From a bacterium (GTDB lineage Bacteria > SAR324 > XYD2-FULL-50-16): a stretch of 61,761 nt of DNA. The notes beneath the pieces were generated by a model. It had not been told where the DNA came from. It searched no databases and was given only the letters and a program-made list of their open reading frames with translations. The stretch covers positions 1 to 61,761 of the forward strand of contig JAHJTV010000064.1 of assembly GCA_018829445.1 (NCBI GenBank). Reading direction: 5' to 3'. The position numbers and the translations under genes were made by a program. Below are positions 1-9,132 of this stretch, piece after piece. The first letter of the stretch is position 1; every line of letters begins with the position of its first letter.

Positions 1-316
1 CCGGTGAAAGAGAATGAAACGGTAGGGCGCCCTTACATGGGCGCCTGACAATCTTTCGTATCAGAAAATGCTGTAATAAAAATTTATCTCCTAAATGCCC
101 ATCTCCGGCGGCCACGTAAGGCCGCCCTACCGTTATTCTGCGGATATACTCAAAATCCCCGGTGAAAGAGAATGAAATGGTAGGGCGCCCTTACATGGGC
201 GCCTGACAATCTTTCGTATCAGGAAAATGCTGTAATATAAATTTATCTCCTAAATGCCTATCTCCGGCGGCCACGTAGGGCCGCCCTACCGTTATTCCGT
301 GGATATGCTCAAATTC
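1..316. repeat. tandem array, two 158-bp units
   Basis: Two head-to-tail copies of a unit of about 158 bp start at 1 and 159. Each unit carries two imperfect palindromes: one around GGTAGGGCGCCCTTACATGG and one around GGCGGCCACGTAGGGCCGCC. The same unit, reverse-complemented, forms an array at 50101-50607. The array may continue upstream of the window. Positions 317-459 hold no recognisable feature. Confidence 0.9.
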
Positions 317-459
317 CGGGAATTAAATTAAATTGGACACAGCCGAATGCTATTCGGTTTTGAAACAAATTTCAAGGGTGGAGTATGAAATAAATTGGAG
401 ATCCCTGCTAACCGGCAATTATAAACAATGACAGCCGGAATAAAAGGATAAAAGGTCTG

Positions 460-2412
460 CTATCTTGGAATTCCAATGGTGGGGTCTAACTGGTTGGGCA
501 GGAGAGTGAAAGGACGTCTATTCTGATACAGGTTATAGCGGAATAACATCACTTGTTGAACTTTGGCATTGTTGTTTTGATTTTTAATTAGATTGATAGC
601 CTGCATCTGGATCTGAATGGCTTTGTCAAACTGGAGGTTAGCTGCATAAGCTGCCGCCAGAGTATCCAGGTAGAAGGGGTTGGCCATTTTTACGGAGCGG
701 CTGGCATCTTCAGCCATTATGACAGCTTTTTTCCTTTTGTCTTGGCTGCTGTAATTATCGGTCGCATATAACCAGGCTAAACGGATAAGGGCTGGTGTCC
801 ACCTCGGTTTTAAAGATACGGCTTCTTCAAAGTTTTTAATGGCTTTCTTTTTGTTACCCTGAAGATGATAAAGCAATCCAAGATTGTAATAGGTTCTATA
901 ATGGGGTCTTGATTCCAGGGCTTTTTCCCAATAATAGGCTGCTTTGGCAGCCTCGTTTTTTAAGCTGTGCAAAAACCCCAGGTTGATCAATACGATGGAG
1001 TAGTTAGGTTTTAATTCCAGGGCTTTTTCCAGGGAAATCAGAGCTTCATCATATCGTTGCTCCTCAATCAAGGCATTGCCCAGATTAGCCCAGGCCCTGG
1101 GATTATGAGGGGCTTTTTCAACCGTATCCTGCCAGATAGCTGTCCCGCTGGAATAAAGTTCGTTTCGTTCAATTGTCAATGTGCTGAAGATAATGATGAT
1201 AAAGAGAGCAAAGAATCCAAATGTTATCGTTCCCGGTTTTGAGGAAAATGTACCAATAGGATCAATTTTCGGATGATTTTCGGGGTTACCCACAAGTGCG
1301 GGTAATCGCTGAAAAAGGGCATGAAAGCTGATCACTGCTATGATAATAATGGGAATGGAAGGCAAATACATCCTGTGATCAGCTGCCAGGTCGGAAAGAG
1401 GCATAATGCTGGATGTTGGTGACAGCAGGAGAAAGAAACTACAGCCCAAAAAACCGAAGGGGTGGTTTTTGATCAGTCCCCACAGAGACAGAGACAAAAG
1501 GAATACAATAATCAGAGCATAAGGAACAATCTCACCCGGTTTTTCTGCCAGCTGCCAGAAGTAGTCGAATACCAGGGGATCAGGCCAGAAGGTCAGACGT
1601 ATATAATGCACAATCACCCCGAATTCGGAAATAGTAAACTTAAAGGGTGTGACCACCTCCATGTCAAACCCGGCCCATTCGAAGGGTTCTGCAGTCAGGT
1701 GCAAAGCCAGCAGGAGTATCCAGGAAAAGAACAAAGCCATTAGAAAACGCCACTGTTTGCGAAATGTTGTTTTAAAAGAGGCAGTAACAAAGGTTCGGTC
1801 GTATAATAAAACAACAATGGGGATCACAGCAGCCACCTGTTTACTGCCGACACCCAGATAGCAAAACAGAACCGATGCTATTTTCCAGTAGAATCCATTT
1901 TTGGTGGATTCGGTTGAACGGGCGTAACAAAACAGGGATAATAGAAAAAACATCCCCATCAAGGATTCATAACGTTGGATGATATAGGTAACCGCTTCCG
2001 TATGTAATGGATGAACCAGCCAAATGAGGCAAACAACCAGGGACAAAATGGCTGAAATATTTCGAAAGGATGTTTTATTGAGAGCAAGACGAAGCGTTCC
2101 AAACAGGGCAAGCCCTGAAACCATATGAATAGCCAGATTAAAGATATGATAGCTCCAAATGTTCAACTCACTGATGGCATAGTTAATGGCGAAGGTTAAT
2201 CCTGCAACGGGTCGTGGATGGTGAAGACCACTGAACATGGCTTCCCAGGGAGGAAAAAGAGTCCTGATCTCCAGGGCATCTTTGATATAAGTATCATCAT
2301 CAAAGACAAAAACACCGTTGAAGCTGTTGAAGTAGACGGCAACACCAAGAATAATCAGTAAAACTGGATAAATCAAAGCCTGTAGAAGTGTGATTCTATT
2401 GTTTGAATCCAT
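460..2412 (-). CDS. TMTC-like polytopic membrane protein with TPR repeats
   Basis: The 650-residue protein has about ten hydrophobic segments in residues 12-410 and a soluble C-terminal tetratricopeptide region (about 435-615, four to five repeats such as AWANLGNALIEEQRYDEAL). The membrane part shows the hallmarks of the TMTC/DUF1736 family of GT-C-fold proteins: FDDD at 37-40, HPLHTEAV at 134-141 and RMYLPS at 347-352. Eukaryotic TMTC proteins are lipid-linked O-mannosyltransferases. Bacterial relatives are common in deltaproteobacteria, mostly with unknown acceptors. By inference this is an inner-membrane glycosyltransferase acting on periplasmic proteins. The ATG lacks a clear ribosome binding site. 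It appears to be a single-gene unit with no glycan genes beside it. Confidence 0.8.
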   Translation of the reverse strand: MDSNNRITLLQALIYPVLLIILGVAVYFNSFNGVFVFDDDTYIKDALEIRTLFPPWEAMFSGLHHPRPVAGLTFAINYAISELNIWSYHIFNLAIHMVSGLALFGTLRLALNKTSFRNISAILSLVVCLIWLVHPLHTEAVTYIIQRYESLMGMFFLLSLFCYARSTESTKNGFYWKIASVLFCYLGVGSKQVAAVIPIVVLLYDRTFVTASFKTTFRKQWRFLMALFFSWILLLALHLTAEPFEWAGFDMEVVTPFKFTISEFGVIVHYIRLTFWPDPLVFDYFWQLAEKPGEIVPYALIIVFLLSLSLWGLIKNHPFGFLGCSFFLLLSPTSSIMPLSDLAADHRMYLPSIPIIIIAVISFHALFQRLPALVGNPENHPKIDPIGTFSSKPGTITFGFFALFIIIIFSTLTIERNELYSSGTAIWQDTVEKAPHNPRAWANLGNALIEEQRYDEALISLEKALELKPNYSIVLINLGFLHSLKNEAAKAAYYWEKALESRPHYRTYYNLGLLYHLQGNKKKAIKNFEEAVSLKPRWTPALIRLAWLYATDNYSSQDKRKKAVIMAEDASRSVKMANPFYLDTLAAAYAANLQFDKAIQIQMQAINLIKNQNNNAKVQQVMLFRYNLYQNRRPFTLLPNQLDPTIGIPR

Positions 2413-2571
2413 AAGACAGCAAGTTAAAGGATGGATTGATAATTGGTTTCTTTGAGTTGCACAGTTAAAAAAATCTGAATTTTACCGGATGAATAAACGA
2501 CAGGGTAAGTCGATATTGACGTCATGGCAAGCCCAATCTTGAAGGTTTCGATTGAGATACGGCTTGGTTCA

Positions 2572-2614
2572 AAAAAAAAGCCGTTCTATTGTCTCGCACA
2601 ATAAAACGGCTTTT
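2572..2614 (-). terminator. rho-independent terminator of the ELW-repeat lipoprotein
   Basis: AAGCCGTT(C)TATTGT pairs with ACAATA(A)AACGGCTT around a CTCGC loop. Read on the minus strand the stem is followed by a run of T residues, 22 bp after the lipoprotein stop codon. Confidence 0.85.
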
Positions 2615-2636
2615 CGCTTACTCTTGCTCGACAAGC

Positions 2637-4361
2637 TTATTTAACATAGTAGCGCCAGAGTTCTTCGTTTGCTGAATCACCTCGAGCCCCAATAAAAAGA
2701 TTTTCTCCCACAAGAAGCAGATCTCCCGCTTCCATACCATTCGAACCCAAATTAAAATCGTGTAGCAAAAATGTCCCTTCTGCAGATCCGTCTGAGAACC
2801 AGAGTTCTCTACCGTTAATTCCATCCTCTGCAGCAAAAAACACGTTATTTCCAACGGCAGTTAAATTTTCTGGAGAACTCCCTCCACCGGAATTTATATC
2901 TTTTACCATTGTTGTTGTCGTACCGTTGGTCACCCAAAGTTCTTTACCATTGGAGTCATCCTGTGCACTGAAATATAGGTTACTGCCAACTACGGAAAGA
3001 TTGTCCGGATCAGCCCAGCAGGCGGTGCATAATTTTTTTACTTGAGTTGTGGTCGTTCCATCGGTTCTCCATAGTTCTCCATCGGAGGCACTGGTATCTG
3101 ATCGAGCTGTAAAATAAAGCCATCCGTTGAATTCCTTGAGATTTTTGGAATAAGCAGTGGTTGATGCGTTAACTGTTAATTCTGTTGTGTTAACCGCTGA
3201 TCCATCACTTACCCATAGTTCAATATTGTTGCTATTTGATGTCTCAGCAGCAGTAAAAAAGAGTTTGCTATTGAATGCGGTGAAATTATTTAATGAACCG
3301 CTATAAAAACTCGAAATTACTTCACTTTCAGTAACTGCAGTTCCATCGCTTTTCCACAAGGAATCACCCGAAGCGCCCACCCCGCTATAGAACAACGTTG
3401 AATTTACTGCAGCTATTGAAGTAAGATTGCTTTTATAGTTAGATGCTGAAAAGACGCTTGAACCGTCAGTTCCCCAAACTTTCGTATTTGAAGGACTGTC
3501 AGTTGCCTTAAAATACAGGTTAGTGCCCATCACCGTTAAAAACTCAGGATTGCTGTTACCGCTTGAGTAAATACCGGTAACACGACTTGTCGTTGTCCCA
3601 TCAGATTTAAAGATTTCCCGATAAAAGGTCACTCCGTCACTTGAAGGAAAATACAGATAACCACCCATTACGGCTGTTTCACCTCCGGGAGGGTTGCCAC
3701 CGGTTTCTATCTTAATTGTTCCCGTTTCAGTTCCATCGCTTTTGTATGGATCGGTTTCTCCTGATGAATTGGTCGCATAGAAAAAAAGAAGATCCCCTAA
3801 TTTGGAAAAAAATCCAGGATTGCTGCTGCCCGACGGATTGATTTCTTTGACTAATTCAATCACTCCATCTGGAATATCCAGGGCTGTGGGGGATGTGGAT
3901 TCAATGTCATTTGTGGCGTCGACATATGCCGTATAAACCAGCAGGTGGGTTGCGCCTGCAGGAATGGTTGAGTTTTGTGCAAAGCTGTGAGACTTGTCAG
4001 TTCCATCCGCAGTGAGGGAGGATATCATATTCTGACCAGCCAATTTCGTAGTTGTGCTTTCTCCCCAATAAAGTCTGTACTGCGTTACAGCTGTTTCATC
4101 GGTGGCCTTGGCAATGGTAATGTCACCCCAGAGCTCTCCTGCATCCATATCCCGATCTATGTAATTGAAGGTTACGGCCTGTGCGGAAAATGGAGACGGT
4201 GTGTCCGGTGTGGTGTCGGTGGTGCCTGTGGTATCTGTGGTATCAGGCACAAAAGAGCTGGAAGTAGTGACACTTCCGCTTTCATCTTCTTCGCTGCAAC
4301 CGAATCCAGCGACTAATAATAAGACCAGGATGAGAACAAAAAAGAATCTTTCCCCTTTCAT
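2637..4361 (-). CDS. lipoprotein with ELWxxDGT (hyalin-like) repeats
   Basis: The protein of about 574 residues begins at an ATG preceded by GAGG seven bases upstream; the open frame extends 16 codons further to 4409, but that extension would put the signal peptide inside the protein. A signal sequence ends in a lipobox (VAGFGC), followed by a Ser/Thr/Asp-rich linker rich in TDTTGTTD-type steps. The rest contains about eight degenerate repeats of the form ELWxSDGT..GT (for example ELWRTDGTTTTQVK and ELWFSDGSAEGTFLL), each next to a LYFSA-like strand, as in beta-propeller or hyalin-like surface proteins. The likely location is the outer membrane or cell surface. The function is unknown. A terminator follows, and the gene is monocistronic. 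Confidence 0.85.
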   Translation of the reverse strand: MKGERFFFVLILVLLLVAGFGCSEEDESGSVTTSSSFVPDTTDTTGTTDTTPDTPSPFSAQAVTFNYIDRDMDAGELWGDITIAKATDETAVTQYRLYWGESTTTKLAGQNMISSLTADGTDKSHSFAQNSTIPAGATHLLVYTAYVDATNDIESTSPTALDIPDGVIELVKEINPSGSSNPGFFSKLGDLLFFYATNSSGETDPYKSDGTETGTIKIETGGNPPGGETAVMGGYLYFPSSDGVTFYREIFKSDGTTTSRVTGIYSSGNSNPEFLTVMGTNLYFKATDSPSNTKVWGTDGSSVFSASNYKSNLTSIAAVNSTLFYSGVGASGDSLWKSDGTAVTESEVISSFYSGSLNNFTAFNSKLFFTAAETSNSNNIELWVSDGSAVNTTELTVNASTTAYSKNLKEFNGWLYFTARSDTSASDGELWRTDGTTTTQVKKLCTACWADPDNLSVVGSNLYFSAQDDSNGKELWVTNGTTTTMVKDINSGGGSSPENLTAVGNNVFFAAEDGINGRELWFSDGSAEGTFLLHDFNLGSNGMEAGDLLLVGENLFIGARGDSANEELWRYYVK

Positions 4362-5141
4362 AACAACCTCACTGTTTTTAGTGCAAAAAGCATATTCAGG
4401 AAAATCCAATGATTTTCAGCTACACAATCAGTTGTGGTGACAAGAATCAATTAGGGCATCCTGTCCCCTCATTTGTCGCAATTAATGTATTCTCCAAGTG
4501 CAGGGAAAATGCCATATTGGTGTGTTTTTTTGATGGAAACCTCATCCAAACCGTTTGGTTGATCCCTGCCACTGCGAATTCAACGTATATAGACGATAAT
4601 GACCCGTTTTTCCAATTCGGTTTTTCCTTGCCCTTTGATTGGATTTGGGAGGAGGTTTATCGTTTTTGTCGGATTAATCCGACAATTTTGATCCATGAAC
4701 ATGAATGATAAACCAATTAATGCGAATTTTCAAATTAATATTTTTTTAAACCTGTATTTTGAAGTAAAAGCAAAAAATGCAGGATATAGATAGTGCAATA
4801 TATCAGCTATTAAGCTTAAGAGTAGTTACATGGTTTTCATTTTTATTACTTTTTTCGACGGATTGTCGTGATAAAGCTATCGCCTGGAGACGATCAATAA
4901 TAACATTATTTCAATCTTCTATGGAGAATGTCAGGCTCAGGGGCATCTTTCGATCTTTTTAAAATAATTATAGATTATTGATTTGGATTATATTTTGTCT
5001 TTTTTGTAGGTTGATGCGGAAACCTGCAAAAATTTGTGGCCTCAAGTTTTGCAGAAGCTGCAGAGTGATCTCGCTTGAGGAGTGAACAGAGGTAAGAAAA
5101 TTAGAAAACTATAAGGAATCTCCTGGGAAATGCCAATAATT
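4362..5141. other. 780-bp gap without a supported gene
   Basis: The segment is AT-rich and contains two short plus-strand open frames (4409-4708, 4777-4962) that lack ribosome binding sites and recognisable protein character. It must hold the promoter of the lipoprotein near 4362. I see no other structure. Confidence 0.5.
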
Positions 5142-5585
5142 CTATGTAATAACTATCCCCATTTTGGCCAGCTTTTGTTGACGGAAGTGAATTGCATCCT
5201 TGATTTTTTCCCTCACTTCAGCCTCTTTAATCTCTCCTTTGATCAGATAGGAATCAATACCTGTTTTTAACGCCTTTATAACCATCTCCTTGGTGTCATT
5301 AGCTGTTAACGCCAGAATCGGAACAGGGTCGAATTTACGTTGCCTGCGGATCTGGTGTACCAGCTGCAGTCCATCCATAACAGGCATGTCGATATCGGTA
5401 ATTACCAGTACCGGATTTGTATTCAGGAGTGTGATTAACGCTTTTTGTCCGTCCACTGCCTGTCGAATATCCCTGAATCCCATTTTATTCAGTATGACAT
5501 TGAGCAGTTTAAGCACGACTTCATCATCGTCTACAATAATCACCGATTTTCGGAGATCAATATCCAGATCCGTTTTTTTATCCAC
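5142..5585 (-). CDS. single-domain response regulator (CheY-like)
   Basis: The 147-residue protein consists of one receiver domain. Acidic residues D19-D21, the phospho-acceptor D64 (VITDIDMP), T94 (LALTAND) and K116 (SYLIKGE) are all present. No output domain follows; the C-terminus is a short helical tail. It starts at a GTG. No histidine kinase is adjacent, so it is an orphan that probably takes phosphate from a distant kinase, perhaps one of the two orphan kinases in this window, and acts by protein-protein contact. The K is followed by GE rather than the usual P, a mild departure from the family. Confidence 0.88.
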   Translation of the reverse strand: MDKKTDLDIDLRKSVIIVDDDEVVLKLLNVILNKMGFRDIRQAVDGQKALITLLNTNPVLVITDIDMPVMDGLQLVHQIRRQRKFDPVPILALTANDTKEMVIKALKTGIDSYLIKGEIKEAEVREKIKDAIHFRQQKLAKMGIVIT

Positions 5586-5927
5586 GTTTTATCCGTTTGT
5601 TAGCTTTATTTCGCATATTCTGCTTGGCGCCATTAAATTTTATATCTACAGCAACAATGATCCATTAGATAGGATATGAATGGTTGCTAATCAGAATACA
5701 GAATAGAAGGTAAGATTATCAGTGTCAAGCCGGCTTCAAGGAAGTATAGGGTAGATTTGAGACTCCGGAAGGGAAGAACAGGCTCTCATTAGCCCGAATC
5801 TGCCAATTATCTGCAGTTTACAAAGTCTCTCTTCCGGCATATTGTAATGTGAAAACGATTGAATTGAACCCATGAGGAATTTCCCTTTGTCCAGTATTGC
5901 CGTAACTATCATGATACCAACACCAAT
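5586..5927. other. divergent intergenic region
   Basis: This 342-bp spacer lies between the minus-strand response regulator and the plus-strand MORN gene and should contain both promoters. No clear operator, hairpin or RNA gene is visible. A 68-codon minus-strand frame (5736-5942) overlaps the MORN start and looks accidental. Confidence 0.4.
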
Positions 5928-6590
5928 ATGATCAGAAAACAACTTAAAAAGTATTTCTGTATACTGCCGATTTTATTGATTGCCATTGCTTTCTGCTTCT
6001 CAGAGAGCTTGGCTGTCTGTCTTCAGGGAGACTGTTACAATGGAAAAGGGACTTATCAATTTGATGATGGAGGGGTTTATAAAGGTCAATGGAAAAACGG
6101 CAGGATGAATGGTATTGGCAGATTTTCTATCAATGATGACTGGGTTGAAGGAATATGGGAAAATGCCAGATTAAAAAAAGCTACCGCTCAGAAGGCCAGG
6201 AAGAATTATCTACCGGAAAAGAAGGTAGACGATAATCCCTATCGTTGTATCCATGGGGATTGTGAAGAGGGATATGGCGTATTCCAATATGAGGACGGTC
6301 AATACTCGGGATACTGGAAGAATAAAAAAAGGCATGGAAGTGGAGATTTTTACTGGAATGAGGGTAACCACTATTCAGGAGAATGGCGGGAAGACAAAAT
6401 GTCGGGGCACGGTTTTCTTGAATATAAGAATGGTGACAGGTTCAGCGGAATCTGGCTGAATGGCAAAAGAGATGGTCCTGGCACTCTGTGGAAGGCTGAC
6501 AGTACGGTAATAAAAAAGGTATGGAAGGAGGAGGAACCGGGTAGTATCCAATCCAGGGTTGAACACCTCTGCAGCGGACTTGAAGATTGA
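5928..6590 (+). CDS. secreted MORN-repeat protein
   Basis: The 220-residue protein has an N-terminal signal peptide (basic MIRKQLKK, then a hydrophobic stretch ending near LAVC). At least six MORN motifs follow, in two blocks: residues about 35-80 (YKGQWKNGRMNGIGRF) and 105-200 (YSGYWKNKKRHGSGDFYW, YSGEWREDKMSGHGFLEY, FSGIWLNGKRDGPGTLW). Cysteines in the repeated CLQGDC and CIHGDC segments, one before each block, could form disulfides. Each CxxGDC block therefore heads a MORN run, which suggests an internal duplication. MORN sheets usually serve as scaffolds or bind lipid headgroups; a periplasmic role is inferred. No clear Shine-Dalgarno is seen. Confidence 0.85.
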   Translation: MIRKQLKKYFCILPILLIAIAFCFSESLAVCLQGDCYNGKGTYQFDDGGVYKGQWKNGRMNGIGRFSINDDWVEGIWENARLKKATAQKARKNYLPEKKVDDNPYRCIHGDCEEGYGVFQYEDGQYSGYWKNKKRHGSGDFYWNEGNHYSGEWREDKMSGHGFLEYKNGDRFSGIWLNGKRDGPGTLWKADSTVIKKVWKEEEPGSIQSRVEHLCSGLED

Positions 6591-6632
6591 GCATTCTTCA
6601 GAGAATATGACGCCGGCAGCACTAGAGAAGGG

Positions 6633-7040
6633 TCAATTGTGTTTAAATGGCAGAGAGGGCTCCACTGCAGGAATTGAATCTTTCAACCGGTTTCCTAATC
6701 CCCGGTTTATACGAAAGATCTTCTGCTGTTTGCACTGAAATCCCTTTTTCAGGACATCAAGGGCGGAATCATTATCGATTAAGTTACCACAGGTGAAAAT
6801 ATCAATGGCACAATAGCCGTGTTCCGGCCAGGTATGAATGGCAATATGAGATTCTGCGATCACGATAACCCCGCTAACGCCGCAGGGAGAAAACTTGTGA
6901 AAGTAGTGATTTATGATGGTGGCATTAGCTGCTTTTGCGGCAGCCAACATGGTTGCTTCAATTTGATTCAAGTTATCCAGAATGCTGTGGTTGCACTCAT
7001 ATAACTCGACAATCAGCTGCGTTCCTAACGTCCTCTCCAA
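6633..7040 (-). CDS. speD: S-adenosylmethionine decarboxylase proenzyme
   Basis: The 135-residue protein matches the small class-1B bacterial AdoMet decarboxylases. It autocleaves between E63 and S64 in AESHIAIHTWPE to create the pyruvoyl cofactor from S64. H69 and C84 (DIFTCG) correspond to the processing and catalytic residues of the family. The product, decarboxylated AdoMet, donates aminopropyl groups for spermidine synthesis. The start is a TTG with AGGAG eight bases upstream; no in-frame Met occurs before residue 31, which would lie inside the fold. No spermidine synthase is next to it. It converges with the MORN gene, with about 40 bp between their stops. Confidence 0.95.
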   Translation of the reverse strand: MERTLGTQLIVELYECNHSILDNLNQIEATMLAAAKAANATIINHYFHKFSPCGVSGVIVIAESHIAIHTWPEHGYCAIDIFTCGNLIDNDSALDVLKKGFQCKQQKIFRINRGLGNRLKDSIPAVEPSLPFKHN

Positions 7041-7149
7041 TTCTTTGACTCCTGCCGTGATATCCCTTTAGATAATTTGCCAACCTGATCCAATAACGGA
7101 AAAAACCATTCTACCTGTTTAGCCTGAGATTTCATCCTAATTCTTTCAT

Positions 7150-7205
7150 AGGGGTCAAGTCTTCTTTTGACTCAGCAGGCTGAGTCAAAAGAAGACTTGA
7201 CCCCT
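7150..7205. repeat. perfect 25-bp inverted repeat with 6-nt loop
   Basis: The arms 7150-7174 and 7181-7205 are exact reverse complements around GCAGGC. The arm begins AGGGGTCAAGTCTTC. It lies between the stop of the sensor kinase and the upstream side of speD. The GGGGTCA.. start resembles REP hairpins mobilised by Y1 (RAYT) transposases (inference). It may also terminate kinase transcripts, but no T-run follows. Confidence 0.9.
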
Positions 7206-7215
7206 GAGTCTAAGG

Positions 7216-8964
7216 TCAGGCCGCAGGAAACTCTACGTAGAAGCGGCAGCCTTCTCCCGGTTTGCTTTCGCACCAGGTGTTCCCGCCCATGCGTTGGGTC
7301 ATTTTTTTTACGATATAGAGTCCCAGGCCGGTTGAAGTTTCACCGCCAGTAGGTTTTGCTGATCCCCGGGAGTATTTTTTGAACAGCTTGGGCAGGTCTG
7401 ATTCGGTCACACCCGGTCCCTGGTCGGCAACTTCCAGGATAGCTTTACGGTCTTTGGTAAACAGTCTAAGTTCAACGGTTTTGTGCTTGGGGCTGTACTT
7501 GATTGCGTTGGACACCAGGTTTCCGATGATCTCGGACATCCATTTTTCGTTTGCAAGGGTCATAACGGGATGCTCAGGGAACAATAGTTTGATTGTGATC
7601 TCCTTTTTTTGAGCATGGAATTTAAAATCCTGCACAGTTTTTTCCACGGAGTTTCTAAAATCAAAGGGTTGTAGCAAGAGGTCATATCCCGATTCCGCTT
7701 CACCCACATCAAGCAGGTTGTTAATGCGCTGAACCATGTTCATGGAACTGGATACAATGTAGGACGCATGTTGACGGGTTTCCTCGTCGATCGTATCATT
7801 ATGCTGGATAAGATCCGCAAACCCGACAATGGCATTAAGGGGGGATTTCAGGTCATGGGCGGTGATGCCGATGAATTCATCTTTCTCCCGGTTCATGATC
7901 TCCAATTGCAGGTTTTGCTCTTTTAATAGGGATCGCTGTTCCTCAATTTTATAATTCTTCTCTTCCAGTTTTGCATTTCGGTTTTCAAGTCTTTCCTGGT
8001 AGCGAATAATGGTAACCCGGATGATTCTCAGGGTAACAACGGAGATTATCAGACAGATAAAAAGGTTGATAAGCAGTGTTTTTATCAGCAGACCGCTCGT
8101 ATTGTCTTCAGCCTGTTCTACAACCAGATACCATTTCAGGTCCGGGATGTAGCGTATATTTATCAACCTGTTGTCACCGGCTTGCCGTAATTCAAGGTTA
8201 AGAGGATTATTTTCTTCAAAATTCATTGAAAAGTCTTTTAAACCTGGAATATCAGTGGCATGGTAACTTTCTGGTGAGGTCACCTGTTTGTTTTCAGTAT
8301 GAAGCAGAAGTTCCCCTTTACTGTTAAAGAAATAGATGTTGCGATTGTACCGGGTGCTATAAGTATTGATACGATTTTTAACCACATTGACGGTCAGTCC
8401 CACACCGGTTGCACCAATCAGATTCCCCGAAAAATCAAAGACCTTATGGTTGATAAAGATGGTCATTGTATCCTTGTTCGCCATATCGGGATCTACGTTG
8501 ATTTCGAGAGGGGTTTCCAAGGCTTTTAAGCGGAAATACCACTCATCCCTGGGTTCAATGTCTGAGATCATCTTTAAAACACCTTTGGGATAATAATAGA
8601 TCCCTGATTTTTCCGAGACAAAAAACGCACTGATGGTGTCATATTTTGACGTTATTTCAGCCAGATATCTGGAAATATCTTCGGTGTTTTTTTCACCATT
8701 GATAACCCAATCCCTGAGAAAGGTATCATTGGCCATTAAGGAGGAGATAAAGATCGGCTTTAACAGGTCACGCTGTATTTCCGAATAAATATTATCGGCT
8801 GTCAGGGGCAGTTCATTTTTTAAAATGGATCGCCGGGTTGCCGCCCTGGATAACACGTAGCTGATTATGCTGGTTGCAAGAAAGCCGATAATGAGTATTA
8901 TCGCCAGAAAGCCGATCATCTTTCTTTTATCTTCAATTTGCCTGGTGATATGGGTAATAATCAT
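7216..8964 (-). CDS. membrane sensor histidine kinase with Cache-like periplasmic domain
   Basis: The 582-residue protein has TM1 at about 17-38, a periplasmic Cache-type sensor (about 45-285, with the DEWYFRLK and FDFSGNLIGATGVGL segments typical of dCache folds), TM2 at about 291-313, a coiled coil (315-358), HisKA with H370 in AHDLKSPLNAIVGF, and a HATPase_c domain with an N-box (EIIGNLVSNAIKYSP), DQGPG and TGLGLYIVKK. There is no HAMP domain and no receiver domain. Cache sensors commonly bind small organic ligands, so it may report an external nutrient. No cognate response regulator is adjacent; the sigma-54 activator upstream lacks a receiver domain. The ATG has only a weak ribosome binding site; M16 is an alternative start. 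Confidence 0.9.
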   Translation of the reverse strand: MIITHITRQIEDKRKMIGFLAIILIIGFLATSIISYVLSRAATRRSILKNELPLTADNIYSEIQRDLLKPIFISSLMANDTFLRDWVINGEKNTEDISRYLAEITSKYDTISAFFVSEKSGIYYYPKGVLKMISDIEPRDEWYFRLKALETPLEINVDPDMANKDTMTIFINHKVFDFSGNLIGATGVGLTVNVVKNRINTYSTRYNRNIYFFNSKGELLLHTENKQVTSPESYHATDIPGLKDFSMNFEENNPLNLELRQAGDNRLINIRYIPDLKWYLVVEQAEDNTSGLLIKTLLINLFICLIISVVTLRIIRVTIIRYQERLENRNAKLEEKNYKIEEQRSLLKEQNLQLEIMNREKDEFIGITAHDLKSPLNAIVGFADLIQHNDTIDEETRQHASYIVSSSMNMVQRINNLLDVGEAESGYDLLLQPFDFRNSVEKTVQDFKFHAQKKEITIKLLFPEHPVMTLANEKWMSEIIGNLVSNAIKYSPKHKTVELRLFTKDRKAILEVADQGPGVTESDLPKLFKKYSRGSAKPTGGETSTGLGLYIVKKMTQRMGGNTWCESKPGEGCRFYVEFPAA

Positions 8965-9132
8965 CGCGAATTTTGATCTTTACGGTTAAAATATTTGGGT
9001 GACAATATCGTCATAAGGGTATTTTATGTGTAAGACTTTAACAATGCAAGGAATCAATATTTCCACCTCTTTTTGAGGTTGATTACGGCAACTAAAAAAC
9101 CTGCAAAAATGGACTGGGATAGCAGGACAGAC

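Noticed and set aside
4409..4962. Short plus-strand frames in the 4.4-5.0 kb gap
   Set aside because: They have no ribosome binding site, their composition is not protein-like, and the first overlaps the lipoprotein leader.
5736..5942. A 68-codon minus-strand frame before the MORN gene
   Set aside because: It overlaps the MORN start, has no ribosome binding site and resembles no protein.
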